A stretch of 64,000 nucleotides of DNA from Labia minor (taxonomy: Eukaryota; Arthropoda; Insecta; Dermaptera; Spongiphoridae): assembly GCA_963082975.1 (NCBI GenBank), contig OY720348.1, forward strand, positions 22,745,146 through 22,809,145, written 5' to 3'. The stretch's first letter is position 1; every line of letters starts with the position of its first letter. The notes below the pieces were generated by a model. It was not told where the DNA came from. It saw nothing but the letters and a program-made list of their open reading frames with translations, and ran no database searches. Made by a program: the position numbers and the translations under genes. Below, piece by piece: positions 24,096 to 38,000 of this stretch.

Positions 24096-24741
24096 CCAGT
24101 CTATTCAAAATAAAAGTTGTATTTTGAATTTTCGCGGGCTATATATAATCGAATTTTTTTTTTGCTATGTTGGCACACATGTTTCTTACATGTTGACATT
24201 ATCAGCCATTTTGGATTAGTAGTTTGCTTTTGACAACTGAAAAAGTTTGTCAATTTTTGTGTGTTCCTCGATTTTTTACTTAAAAAAAAAGAATACTAGA
24301 TGCAAGTTACGCAACGTTTATGTGAAGCAATACCGCTCAAACGATCGGAATTGTGGAAAAAGAAATCATGGATTCTGCATCACGATAATGCACCATCTCA
24401 CATATCATTGCTTGTTCTTGATTTTTTGTCCAAAATCAACACCGTAATCATGCCTCAACTACCGTATTCACCAGATTTGATTCCCTGTGACTTTTTCCTA
24501 TTCCCAAAATTGAAAGACCAATGAAAGGAAAGCGTTTTGCTAGAATTGATGAGATATAGTCGGAATCGCAGCTGATGGCCATACTGAAAAGCCCATTTCA
24601 GAAGTGGTTCGATGATTGGAAGATGCGCTGGCATATGTGCATTATATCTGAGAGGAATTACTTCGAAGGGGACAAAATGGATATTGATGAATAAATAAAT
24701 ACTTTTCAAAATAATTCAAAATACACCTTTTCTTTTGAACA
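24096..24741 (+). mobile_element. Mariner-type transposon copy 2, large deletion
   Basis: It is the same family as 10508-11382. The 3' end CACCTTTTCTTTTGAACAAA is clear; the 5' end (CTATTCAAAATAAAAG) is diverged. The 5' leader joins directly to the catalytic half: the frame from 24300 reads QVTQRLCEAIPLKRSELWKK, then SWILHHDNAPSH and SPDLIPCDFFLFPKLK, retaining the second and third catalytic aspartates (34 residues apart, DD34D). A 1-nt loss after PKLK shifts the frame and the remaining C-terminus lies in another frame with a stop. The copy is inactive. Confidence 0.88.
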
Positions 24742-25189
24742 AATCGCTCTGAAAATTTTACAAATTTCTCAAAGTATAACTTACACTTAGAAATCAGTTA
24801 AAAAAAACTGAAGAATTAAAAAAAAAAATTGTAATAATTTTTTTGTTATATTATCACACACACACATTTATTTTATTTACTTAATTTCAAACTATTGTAA
24901 CTTTGTGAACATCAATCTATATATACAATATATAATTAGATGTGAAATTGAAAATAAAAAAAAATTTTATAACATTATAATGTAATGTCTATGGATATTT
25001 AGTATTATAGTTGATTTAGCTGATTTGAATACATAAATTGTTGTAACATTGATATTGATTTGACAAGTTAGGAAATTACATCATGTTTCAATTAAAAAGG
25101 AAACAGTTCATTGAAAATAGGTTGTTCAAATATATTCAAGAAAAAATTAATAAAATTTTAATTAAATGTCCATATATATATATATATAT

Positions 25190-25397
25190 TTGTGGCTCTT
25201 CGGAACTCGAAAGTTCTTGGCCGCAGCAACCACACCCCTCCAAGTACTCCTATTCTGATCCACAACCTTCCAGTGCCTCCTCGATTTTATAATTCTAACT
25301 ATATCTGGAGATGCATAGAGGTCATGCACTTCCTCGTTATGCAATCTTCGCCATTCCCCGGTGACCTCAACTTTCTTTGGCCCATAAATTCTTCCTA
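25190..25397 (-). pseudogene. RTE-like element fragment
   Basis: The - strand reads TGEWRRLHNEEVHDLYASPD and then IVRIIKSRR before the frame breaks. It is the same non-LTR family tail as at 22196-22545. Confidence 0.7.
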
Positions 25398-25844
25398 TAT
25401 ATATATATAATATATATTCAACACGTTCCTCTACATTTGTCTATTTATTTTATATGGCGGCATTAGCCACCGGTGGTACATGTCGGCGGGAACGTGTTAA
25501 GGAACAATCTATATATTTAATACGATAGTGTCCGTCTGTACGCAAAAAACTCCAGAGCCTAAACTACAAGGAGTAAGGTAACCAAATTTTTCTGAGGTAC
25601 CTCAAATGATGAAAAATAAAAAAGAAATTAGAATCTTAGGTAACTCCTGAGCTGAGCTGCGGCTGTTCCATTTTCCAGAAATATATATAAAGTGTTTGTA
25701 TGTATGTAATTTGTTTACTTTTTTGCTGTCATAGAAACTGATATATAAATAAATAGAACCTCTCTCTCTCTCCCTCTATTTAAAATTTTAAAAAATGGAG
25801 TGTTCTAGCAAAATTAAGAAATTTAAATTCCTTATGCAACATTG

Positions 25845-26740
25845 ATAGGTAAATGAATTGGACTGGAAGAGGAGACATATGATTAGAGAAATTGGGGAAA
25901 AATCAACCGAAATGTAATTAAACAAAAAAATTCAAGAATTATGATACGGATACGACTTACATACAATTAACATACAAAATGTAGAATTTGAAAAGGTATA
26001 AATATTTAAATACTTAAGATCTCTAATCACCAAAGATAATAATATTCGAAAAGAATTTAAATCGACGTTGTAATTGAGTAACGCCTGTTATTATGCAGTA
26101 AAGGGGCTTATCTCATCAAAGAGGATCAAAATTAAAATATATAAAACGATTATTTTTCATGTTGATCGATGACTAGGGTGACCATATTTCGAAAACACCA
26201 AACCGGGACAAACGGTATTTTTTAGAACTAAATTGAAAAAATTTTGAAAATAAAATTACGAAATGTCCTAAATATTGAAAAAACGGGACAATAGGCTGTC
26301 CCGAAGACATTTTTGGGATAGAGCACCTAAAGACGGGACGTTTGGTCACCCTATCGATGACTCTGAGAGACGAGAGTAGATTTGGAGTATTTGTGAGATT
26401 AATATTGTTCGCAGCATTTAAAGGCCAAAAGAAGATGAGGTCACAGGGGGATGGCGGAGATGGCATAACGAGAAATAATGTCCAGATATAGTTAAGGTTA
26501 TAAAATCGAGAAGGCTGGGATGGGAAGGGGACGTGGTTGGAATTGGAGAAACTAGAAATTGGGAGAAACCGATTGGGAAACATCCGGTGGAAGACCAAGG
26601 ACCAAGGTGGGTGGACAATGAAGGAAGGGACAGGGTAGGATTTGGTTGTAGCTCAGGATAGGGACGCTTAGAGAAATGTGGATGCTGCGGCTAAGAACTT
26701 TCGAAAACCGTAGAGACACAGAGTTAGATAAATATAACAT
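25845..26740 (+). pseudogene. RTE-like non-LTR element remnant, interrupted by a MITE
   Basis: It aligns in order with the better copy at 30880-31745. Shared pieces include AATATTCGAAAAGAATTTAA, GTAAAGGGGCTTATC, the GGCCAAA.GAAGATGAGGTCAC patch and AAATCGAGAAGGCTGGGATG. Many stops and frameshifts are present. A 180-bp MITE at 26174-26353 splits it. Confidence 0.75.
26174..26353. mobile_element. MITE with perfect 8-bp target duplication
   Basis: The ends TAGGGTGACCA and TGGTCACCCTA are inverse complements. TCGATGAC occurs on both sides (26166-26173 and 26354-26361). The 8-bp duplication points to hAT. A truncated second copy lies at 57795-57831. Confidence 0.9.
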
Positions 26741-26956
26741 ATACAATAATAATATATAATTAATTTACTGATTAAATTAAAATATATTTTACAAGAAAAC
26801 AAATACATGTCTTATCTACTTATACTGATTGAAACAAAATGGATGAAAACCTTTTACATACAGACTTTCAACCAAATACTATGTATCACACGGGGGTACA
26901 GGGGGCGGAGCCCCCGTCTAGGTGTGAAGAGCGCCGAAGGCGCTCGGAGCAGCTAG

Positions 26957-27507
26957 TTATTATAATTTCGTTTTTATTATATAATATATACAAACATAGG
27001 TATTATTACTACTATAAATAACATTTATCTTTATTATTTGATCTAGTGATTATTATTATTATTATTATTATCATCTATGAAATCTAATCATAATATTTTT
27101 GAAACATTGATTTTATATCTTAATAATTATAACTAACTTAGAATTTTAAAATTTTATTATAATCATAATTAATTTACAATTATCATATTATAACAAATTC
27201 ACCCATTTAAATTATAATACTTAAATTTTCTATTTTCTACTGAAAAGAAAAAAAATGATAGCAAAGAACAAAACTCTAATAATCCAGGATAAACCTTTTT
27301 AAAATATCTAATTGTTATATTGATGAAAACGATTACAGCCACGAAACAAAAATTTAATTAAATGATTATTATCAATGAGTAATGCATTGTAAATTAAATC
27401 TCTGCCATGTAAAATTTAACCATCGAGCTTAACCGATGACTAAACGTTCTATTAATTTCAATAGGATAACTATAAAAGGTAATTAATTTTTTTTTTTTTT
27501 TTTTTAG
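26957..27507. other. AT-rich sequence before the symporter exon
   Basis: I see no earlier symporter exon here. The stretch ends in a long T tract that forms the polypyrimidine tract of the exon starting at 27508. Confidence 0.5.
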
Positions 27508-28158
27508 GGGGTGATGACCGGAATTCTCACTACCTTGATTATTGTCGGCTATGTAGTTACTGGCGCTCAAATTTATAAAAGTACAGGAGCAATAGTGTAT
27601 CCTTACCTCGAGCAAGATACGAGCGGTTGTCCTTTCAACGTAACTACACCCCCGCCTCAGTAAGTATTTGTTTTTTTACCGACCGACGATAGGAAGGGAA
27701 GGTATTCTTTTCACACCATATTTCACATGTGGAGATTTTTATATATCTTTACGAATCAATCATTTTGTTAATAGAAAAAAGTATTTTTAGCACGATGTCT
27801 GTCCATCTGTCTATCCGTCTGTCCATTGTGTGTCCGTATAGACGTGTACAGACAGCTTGAACGGCTCAACGGATTTTAATAAAATTTGGTATATTTACTT
27901 AATGCATCAGTAGCATGAATTCGTAAACATTTGGTGTATATCTGGAAATCGGAAGTGGTAGTTTCCATATTAATTAATTAATTTTATATTCATTGTCGGA
28001 AATTTTTCACTTCAAATATAGTAGTAATTAATAATTGAGTAATTAAACTAAAAATAAAAACCAAGATAATATAATTTAGTCATTTTGATTCAAGTTTTAA
28101 AAAATTTGGAAATTAATTTATTACAAATCGTCGGTCGGTTCTGTGCCTGGCCACAGCT

Positions 28159-28191
<33 letters not shown>

Positions 28192-29240
28192 ATTACCTCT
28201 TAAAATTTATCCGTTAATCAATTAATTAATTAAGAAATAATCGAACGATATCAATATGAAGACAGGCTCTTTTTTTAAATGGATATGATTTATTGCTAAA
28301 CCTGTTCTGTTTCGAGTTCATTAATCGAAACCACCATTTCCAACCACCCTTCCTTCTACCCCCTTCAATAAGCAGATGGCTTTTGAAAAGTTGTTTGTAG
28401 GAGTCTTTAAATAAAAAAAATAAAAAAAAAAACACAAACAAAGATGCGCCTTGATTAGCACATAATTAATTTCAAGCTATTCATTATGCAGTGATTAAAA
28501 ATCTTAAATAATTGTGGAAACTTCACCAAAAGAACGATGAACCTTAATTAAAAATCAATACTCACTAATTGCAGATTTATTATTTCATTAGATGAACTAT
28601 TCACATTTAAGTTAGTTAAAAATTTCTCAAATATAGAAAACAAAAAAATAAATAAATAAATAAATAAATAAATAAAAAAAAAATTATCTCTTTACAAATT
28701 ATTCTTTAATAGTCTGACCTGTATATACCTTTATATACCATATAATATAATATTATATTAAAGTAAATAAAATAGTTTGATTTTAAAATAAATTTAAAAA
28801 GATAAATTTAACTTACTTATTTAATAGAGATTTTTGTTATTTACTATTAAACTGTTACTTATTACTGTTTTTTCTTTATATTTTAAAAAAATATTAATAC
28901 TGTGAATATTACTATTTTTAATAATTTTTCACAACTTATTTTTTTTCTTTAAACTACTTGCTCTTAAATTAAAAATTAATGTTTACGTTTAGTTCATTTT
29001 TATAAATGAGATTTTTTATATATTTATTTATTTTTTTAACTAATCCTATATTTATATTTCCTGTGATTCGGTTAGTTGTAGTTTCATTGAACTTGAATAT
29101 GAGAGAAAAAAAACTTAATCAATTTCATCTATTTAATATCTATTTATTGAACTTGAAAGATTGTTGCCGCAGGAATCTAATTTCATCAATCATTCTTATC
29201 CCTAGCTACTTTAACCCAATTCCGATACTCTCTCAATTTC

Positions 29241-29272
<32 letters not shown>

Positions 29273-30725
29273 CATCCCACCGCCTCCTTAATCTACTCAC
29301 CAATTGGTTTCCCTTTAAACAACTTTTTTCATTCATTCGAACCCTAAATTCCGTCCATCGCAACTTTCTCGACTTTATGAATGTAATAACTATGTTTCGG
29401 AATATAAATAGGTTATCCAATTTGGCGATATGTAATCTCCTTCTATACCCTTTTTTTTTGTCAATTTTTCTAATAATATTATTAAATATTCTTAATCAAA
29501 TCTTTTCTTACAAAGTAATAGACCATGCCTCACACTCATAAAAAAAAACATGTGACTTTTGTACGTCCTACGCAAGGACAACGCCTTTCAAGTCGATGAA
29601 ATCAATTAGGTCCCTTATAATCAGTAGAACGGGTCCTATATCAACCTTTATCTTGATTTTCTTGATTTATCAAATAGCTTTCCAATGTTGATCCCGAAGG
29701 CTGGGTTGAATCCGTCCCATAGAACCCAGCTAGAGAAATTCCCGGGACTTGAACCCGGGACCACGAGAATGTGAAACAGCTACGCTATCTCCACCCTGTG
29801 GCGCCTTTCTCGCACTCATATAAAACACTATATTTATTTAGTAATTTAAAATATACAAATTAATTTATAAATCTGATAAAAACAGACTAATAAATAAATA
29901 AGCACAATTATAAGAAAAAAAAACATTGTAAAATAGATCCTAAGAGGGAAGTGACATTATATTTTATATTGTAGTAAAATTAAATTATATATTCTTATGG
30001 TAAAAACGTGTGACACAAACACCAGCTACATTTTTAATATATTTTATATAAATTATTTTTTTTTTTTACAATCATAAAAACAACCCTTGATTAATTTTGC
30101 TTAACCATAATTTTAAAAATAATTTTTATTGTTTCATTAAATTGAACATTAAAAATTTTAAGGTTTCTATTATTATTATTCTTGATTAAATAAATATTTC
30201 TTCACCAAAGCTTTAACAAATATGTGTATTGGTAAAACAAATAGACACACTTAACAACTGACAAATATTATTATAGCACTATTTGGAAACGCAAGATGTA
30301 TGTCCTTTACAGAAGAAACATTAATCAGTTCATTTTTTTATCTTTTTTTCATTTATTTATTTTTTTTTATTAATAAAATTAATTAACAAATTATAATTAT
30401 AAAACGAAAATGTTAATGTCATTATTAATAAATATATAAAATAATAGATTGGTAATAAAATAGATAAGGAATTGTTAAAAAAAAGGATACCTGAATAAAT
30501 GATCGATAAATATGGTCATTTATATTCGGCGCTATACGAAACATTTTAGTGTATAAATCACTTTTTATACTTTACGCCAAGTTTTTTCCCCAAAGAATAT
30601 CGAAAACTATTTTTGATTTTATTTTCAACAAAACTTTATAAAAGTTAGACGGATACATGATTGGATAACTCTAAAAGAAAAATTATATATACATATACAT
30701 ATATATTTTTATAATATAGTATTAC

Positions 30726-30773
<48 letters not shown>

Positions 30774-32027
30774 TATGAAAACATAAAAGATAAATTATAA
30801 AAAAATAGATAAAAATTGATTTTTAATTTAGTTTTTCAAATAATGATTTTTAACTAAAATAACACATAAATATACTATAGAGAGGAAGAGGAAGAGTAAG
30901 AAGCGGGAATTAATTGACAGAAACTTTTGAAATTCGGAATGGTTTAAAACAAGGAGGCGCATTATCACCAATTTTATTTAATTTAGTTCTGGATTATGTA
31001 ATTAGACAAATTGGGGAGAGGTCAAACGGAATCGAATTAAAAAAAAATTCAAGTATTAGGTTACGCAGACGACTTAAATATAATAGGAGATTCGGCAATT
31101 GCAATTCTAGATAGTGGAGAAAAATTAATTGAATCAGGAAAAGAGATGGGACTAGAAATTAATAATGCTAAGAGAAAGTATTTAGTAACAGAGAGGAATA
31201 GTATTAACACACAAAGTCTTAACATACAAAATGTAGAAAAATTTAAATACTTAGGTTCTGTAATCACAAAGAATAATAATATTCGAAAAGAATTTAAAGT
31301 GAGGTTGCAATCGGGAAAAGCCTATTATCATGTAGTAAAGGGGCTTATCGCGCCAAAATTATTATCAAGGAGGATACAAAACAATTATTTTTCCGGTTAC
31401 AATATATAGGTGTGAGGCATGGTCTATGACCTTAGGAGACGAGAGTAGATTTAGAGAATAGGATTCTTCGCAGCATTTATGGGCCAAAGAAAGATGAGGT
31501 CACCGGGGAATGGCGGAGACTGCATAACGTGGAATTGCATGACCTCTATGCATCTCCAGATATATCTAGAATTATAAAATCGAGAAAGCTGGGATGGGCA
31601 GAACGCGTGGCTAGAATGGCGAAAAATATATTGGTGGGGAGATCGATTGGAAAATGTCTGCTTGGAAGACCAAGGACACGGTGGGTGAACAATTTAGGAG
31701 GGACGTGAGAGAGATTGGAGAGGGTAGGGATTGGAGGGTTGTGGCTCAGATTGAGGCATGATTATGGTGTTGTTTTTGACCAAAAAATCACCAACAAGTA
31801 CCGATGTGTGAGCTGTTGCAGAATCCATTATTTGTTTTTCCACAATTCCGATCATTTGAGCCGTTTTGCTTCGCGCAAACGTTGCATAACTTCCTTGTAC
31901 TATTCCTTATTTTTTTACTATCTCGCCAGAGATAGTATTGCGATCACGAAAATTTTCGATGTTGAGATTTTGATGTTTTTATACGTTTTGAAGGTTCCTG
32001 AATCATTTTCACTAAGGTTGAGAAAAA

Positions 32028-32066
<39 letters not shown>

Positions 32067-35000
32067 AGACAAGATTACGCAAAAACGGTTTGAGCTAGAA
32101 TGATGAAATTTGGTACATGAGCATTATTAAAAATTCGTAGTTTTCTATCAACTTTTGAGAAATGTAGCTCAACCGGAAGAGGGTCATTACCTACAACGTT
32201 TTGATTTTTTACCGACCGACGATAGTAAGGGAGGTATTGTTTTCACACCAAATTTCACATGTGGAGATTTTTACATATCTCCACGAATCATGCATTTTCT
32301 AAACAGAAAAAAGTATTTTTAGCATGATGTCTGTCCGTCCGTCTGTCCGTCCGTATAGATGTGTACAGCCTGAACGGCTCAACCGATTTTGATGAAATTT
32401 GGAATATTTACTTAATGCATCAGTGGGATGAATTGATTAACTTTTGGTGCAATTCGGGAAACCGGAAGTGGTAGTATTAGCGATCGACGATAGGAAGGAA
32501 AGGGTTATTTTCACACCAAAGGAGATTTTTTTATATATCACCACGAATCATGCATTTTGTATTGGTTTTATCCTCGAAAAAAATCATATTTATTAGTTTT
32601 TTCTTGATTTAAAATTATATGACGTCATCCAGCCATGCATGACGTCACAGCCTGGTCTTGCATATATATTATAAATAAAATAAAATTAAAAATGTTTATA
32701 TTTATTATTTATGTATGCCTATCTGTTTTTTATTACATTAATAGATATATGAAAATTATTTGAAATTGTTTCTGTAGGTGGAAATTAATTTATTTCAAAC
32801 CGTCGGTCGGTTCGGACCTGGCCACAGGTCAACTTATTTTCCTCTAAAATGACCGTAAAAATAAAGATATATCTTTGATAATTTTTCACATGATTAATAG
32901 TTGTATAAATCTTCTATATATAGAATTTCAGCTTGATTGATTTGCTGAAATTACCAGAATTAATTTTTTAACACTGCAATTCTCACGCGCCAACATGTGA
33001 CGTGGTGCCATCAACAAAAAGCCAAACATGCGCTGGTTTAATATTTATTATTTATAATTTATAATTAATTAAATTTAATTTAAATATAATATATTATGTT
33101 ATTTAATCCAATTCAAATTGCGAGATAGTCGAGTGGAGACACTCCAGCTAATTTTCGTAAAAAATCGAAGAACACACATAACGTGACTAACTTTTTCAGT
33201 TACCATATAGATATATATACGTTAAGTGAAAGTAAAAGAACAACATTCTACATATATTTAATCATTTCAAACGTTAATATTTAACAACCCATCCACCTTT
33301 TAATTAGCTTAAAGCGTATAACTTATGAACTGATCCAAAAGTAAAAATAAAAAAGGAGTCTCTGCTAACAGAGAAGAAAAACAATTAAGTAGTTAATTTT
33401 TCTCTTTGCCACATTTCAAATACCAATGGCTAATATTGGCCTGAAGCCAACAATTAAAAACCAAATATTAGTTAACTTAACCAATTGTATCATCGTTAAA
33501 CCATAAAAAAAGATTTCCAATTATTTATTATGCTATTACTAAAAGTTACTTTATTTTTTATATGAGTTGCTATGCATATTTAGACATTAACCTATCTATT
33601 ATATTCTCTTAACTTTAATAAATGATTTATTTCAAGATCTATACTCGTTTTTGACGCTCTCTACCTTCACTCTCTCATATTATGTATTAAAAGATTAACT
33701 TCCCTTACAATCAAATGATATCTATAAAGAAAGCAACCAAAAACATAAACTAAGATGCAAAATAAGCAAAATATACCAACTCGGCTTGCTCTGTAAATAC
33801 ACAAATCATAGTTTATATTATTATGGCCGTTGTTTAATTATTTAGCACTGTTTAAGTTTTAGGCTGATTTAGCATAGTTGCTTTTCATTCTCTGGTGGAT
33901 TTAACTTTATATTTTTCGCCAAAAGCAATTAACTTGGAACTTTTATATATATATATATATGCATAGAGAAAAATTGCTTAAAATTAACTTAATATTATTT
34001 TAACAACTTGGATATTTTACAATGTATTTTTATTTGTTGATAAATCGAAAATAGAATATAGGAAACAATTAAAAATAATCTGGAGTGTCTCCACTCGATT
34101 ATCTCGTAAATTTGAATAAGATTAATTAACATATATTATATTTAAATTCAATTTATTTAATTAAATTATAAATTCAAATAAATAAATAATATTTATTAAA
34201 CCAACGCGTGTTTGGATGTTTGTTGATGATACCACGTCACGTGCTGGCGCGTGATTTGAGGTGTTAAAAAATTTAAAAAATTAATTCCGCTACTCTTAGC
34301 AATTAAATCAAGCGGAAATTTTATATATAGCTTTTGTATACAATCAGTGGTAGGTAATTGTCCTCTTTGGAATGAGCTCCATTTCTCAAAAGTTGATAGA
34401 AAACTCCGAATTTTGAATAATGCCCGTGTACCAAATTTCATTATTGTAGCTTAAGCTTTGGGTAATCTTGTCGACTTACACACACACACACAGACATTTT
34501 TCTCTACCTTAGTGAAAATGACTCAGGGACCTTCAAAACGTATAAAAACATCAAAATCTCGAGATCGAAAATTTTCCTGATCGCAATACTATCTCTACTC
34601 TACTATAGTAAAAAGTATTAATATCCTGGAAAAATCAAGTAAATTGCAGGAAATAAAAATCTTTATTCATCCCGAAACATAGTTTCATAATCATAAGTCA
34701 ATGAGATTGTGATGAAGTGGACATTCATTGTTTGTGGGAATTGATTTCCAGAAAGCTAATAGATAAAGGACGGACAGATAGACCAGCTTATCATATAAAG
34801 ATTAATAATTGGGAGAAAATCCTCATTAGATGGTTGGAGAAATGTGGGTGGTGCGGATAAGATCTTTCGAGATCAGTACCACCATAGTGATGAAAGAATA
34901 TTTAATATATATATTAAAATTAAGTTGCTTATAAATTTCAGAAAATTGTTTTAAATTTTAAATTTGCATCTAAATCTATGTTTGATTGCAATCCTAATTT

Positions 35001-38000
35001 TCTCTACACCGTTACCTTATTATTTCTTAAACCTTTACCCCATAATGTGATGTTTTCTAATATTTACCTGATGAAGTCAGTACCATGCCAAGAGAAAACT
35101 GCACTCGAGACGAAAAATAGAAATCCCCTTCCTCCTATCTTACCAAATTTTACTAGAATTGCTCTTCTATTGAAATAGAACTTATTTATAGAGATTATCT
35201 CGAAAACGTTGAGAATATATAATTTTCCCTAATTAATCTATATATATATATATATATATATACCAGCATATAATCGGCATATATTTATATAATAACAGTT
35301 GACGTTTTGAGGTTAGAATTTAGTAAATATTCTTTTCATTTAATTTTAACATCAATATTTTTATGATTATCTAATTTTCAAGCAACGACAAAATTGTTTC
35401 TTCATTTCATCGTAAATTTTTTTTTGAATTTGTCGCCAGGGATGTCCACCCAATTCGTCCAACCAAATTCTGGTTGAAATCTTTATTTTTTTCAAAAAAC
35501 TTCTCTAATTTTTAAAATCACTTTATTCTTATTTAATACACATGAATGTTTTGATTTTAAATTAATTATCTCTGTTTAACTTCTTTAAATATCTTTCTTT
35601 AATTTAACTCCCGTTGATGTCATTGGCAATCTATTGAAACGTCGCTAAATGTTCTATTCATTTATTATTTAAAATCATTGTTTTGTTTTTTTTGTTTTTT
35701 CCTAAATGTGATTGGTTAATCTTTTTACCAAATTAGAGAAAACATCAATTGAAATGAACAAAATAAATGATGTAATTTTAGTTAAGTAAAGGATTAAAAA
35801 AAAAACAAGATCTGAAATAATTTATCAGATTTATATTTCATCGTGATTAGACTAATACAATTTATTTTAAATTTCTTTTTTTGTTTTATTATTTAAATAT
35901 TTATATTAAATCTATTTTGATTTTATTTAATATAATGAAAAAAACTTAAATAAATAAAATCAATTAACACATTATTTAAATAATAATTAAAATAAAAAAA
36001 ATTAAATTAAAATAAATAAATAATTGCTTTAGTTAGATAAGTGTTTCAATAATTAATGTTAATATGTATTAATGTTTACAAAATACACATACATATAAAA
36101 TGAAAGTTTGATACAATATTTATTTATAAATAAAAATAAAACCTCTGACTTTTGTACGCAAGGACAATGCCTATCAAGTCGGTGATATGAATTTGGTGTC
36201 TTATGATCAATAGAACGGGTCCTATCAACCTTTATCTTGATTTTCTTGATCGGAGGCGCTACTTTTTATCAAGTAGCTTCCCAATTTTGATCCCAGATGC
36301 TGGGTTGACTCCAGCTAGAGAAATTCTCCTACCAGGCTCGTGACTTGAACCCGGGACCACGAGAATGTGAGCCAGCTACGCTACCTCCCACCCTGCGATG
36401 TCTCATAAATATAAATAAAACAGTTAATATTTTTATTTTACTAAACGTTCCTATCTTTATTGTTGTTTTTTTAACTTTTTTTTTTTCGTTTGTTTTTTTG
36501 AATATTATTAGTTCTACCTATATAATTTGCATTTGTTTTCTTTTTTATATTAAAAAAAAAAGTTAAATGATAAATAGATTTTATAAACATAATCATGCGA
36601 ATTGAAGTCCTAATAAAATACACATTATTTTATGTTTAATTTTTTCATTATAATCCAATGTTGATATATTAATACAATAAAATTGAACTTTAAAATGGTT
36701 CTCGCGTATAAAAAAAATAACAATTTTAACCTGCGTATTTTTTTTCAAACATTTATTTATACGACCAATTTGAATTTTTATTTTCATTCACGGATATATT
36801 TTTATTACAGTTTTTATTTTTTTTATTTTTATTTTTTAATATAATTAGAAAATATATTTTTTCAAAGAACATATTTATATAATAGGTAAAGAGTAGTAGT
36901 ATACTCTACACAATCTTTGTTTGTTGGGGGTGGATGAAGAAATATTATTTCAGCGAATAGCGCCCTTGTCGTCGCGTAAGTTTATCTATATCTTTAGGTC
37001 GCTTCCTAACCTCAAAGTTCTTGTTTGCAGTAACCATATTCCTACAGACATCGTTATCAAAAGCCTTCTCTATTTAATGATCTTCCAATACCCTATTATC
37101 TATACCTATATTCTATTTGTTTCCTTATATGCGAATTTCTTGAAAACTCTTTCTTTACCTATTCGAACCACGTGTCTTGCTGAATTTTAACTTTCCTTTT
37201 TTTATTTAAGTTTATTTTCTTTTAAATTCATCTCCACTATAAATTTATTTGAAATAGATGATTGATTCTTAAACAAAATGAATTTGGTGAAGTTCGATCT
37301 CTCCACCTCCATTTTGCCGAACTAGGACTCAAATCACTAAGGCATAGGTCGGCCACTTTTTGAGACAGAAGAGCCAAAAGTTACAATTTACAAAATTTTC
37401 TTGTTTTTAAATAGCCACTAACATTTTTGTTTCAATATTTGAATAGAATTTAGATACATGGTATAGATTTTATTTGTGATTTCAAAAACTAAATAAACTG
37501 CTCTCCGTGAATGTTGTTATAATGTTTGCAGTATTATTTTTTTTTTTTGCCACATCATGATTTAGAAAGAGCCAAATGCGGCTCGCGGGCCGCATGTTGC
37601 CGACCACTGCACTAAAGTCATGGTCTATCTTTCCCTTTATCCTCTCTTAATTTCTTATAAATAGTAATTCCTCGAAATTATACTCCTATTTATTATTTCT
37701 TTCTTTCATTATAATTATTGAATACTTTTAATTTTGATTGATTGATTTTTTTTTCAGAGAGATTCCTGACCCTGAGAACATTTGGTTCGGTTTCCGGCTA
37801 TCGTTTATGTATTATAATCTCTTGGGAATTTGTATAACCTTTCTCGTCTCTATCCCTGTTAGTTATTTAACGGGCGCGAATTCTCTCGCTAATGCCGATA
37901 TTAGATTGTTCCCACCCTTTTATAAATCATTTCTTCTTCGTTCCCAGAAAAATGCTAAACAATTCAATTCCACTGAGCAGCAAAAATTCCAATCATCTGA

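Larger units (their letters stand above)
25508..26956 (+). mobile_element. Helitron-like element 2 carrying an RTE fragment
   Basis: The 3' end is strong: hairpin GAGCGCC-GAA-GGCGCTC (26929-26945), 7 nt, then CTAG (26953-26956) followed by T. It is the same 3' terminal sequence as Helitron-like element 1, in the opposite orientation. The 5' end TCTATATATTTAATACG after A (25507) is a candidate only; it differs from element 1. No replication protein is encoded. Confidence 0.6.
31746..33206 (-). mobile_element. Mariner-type transposon copy 3, split by a family A insertion
   Basis: 31746-31906 is the inverse of the catalytic region of the 10508 family (around REA.RLK..ELWKNK and the aspartate region, with the HDN motif deleted). 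33160-33206 is the inverse of its 5' leader (AACTGAAAAAGTTAGTCACG). The two parts sit on either side of the family A element at 31917-33147. No terminal repeats remain. Confidence 0.78.

Noticed and set aside
26173..26746. Long - strand open frames at 26173-26746
   Set aside because: They are antisense to the RTE remnant and the MITE on +.
29541..29812. Possible functional tRNA gene on -
   Set aside because: The head keeps RNA polymerase III boxes, but the unit is 270 bp with a non-tRNA body and a target duplication, so it is a SINE.
36345..36566. Open frame starting in the SINE
   Set aside because: It is the SINE head read in sense plus T-rich intron sequence.
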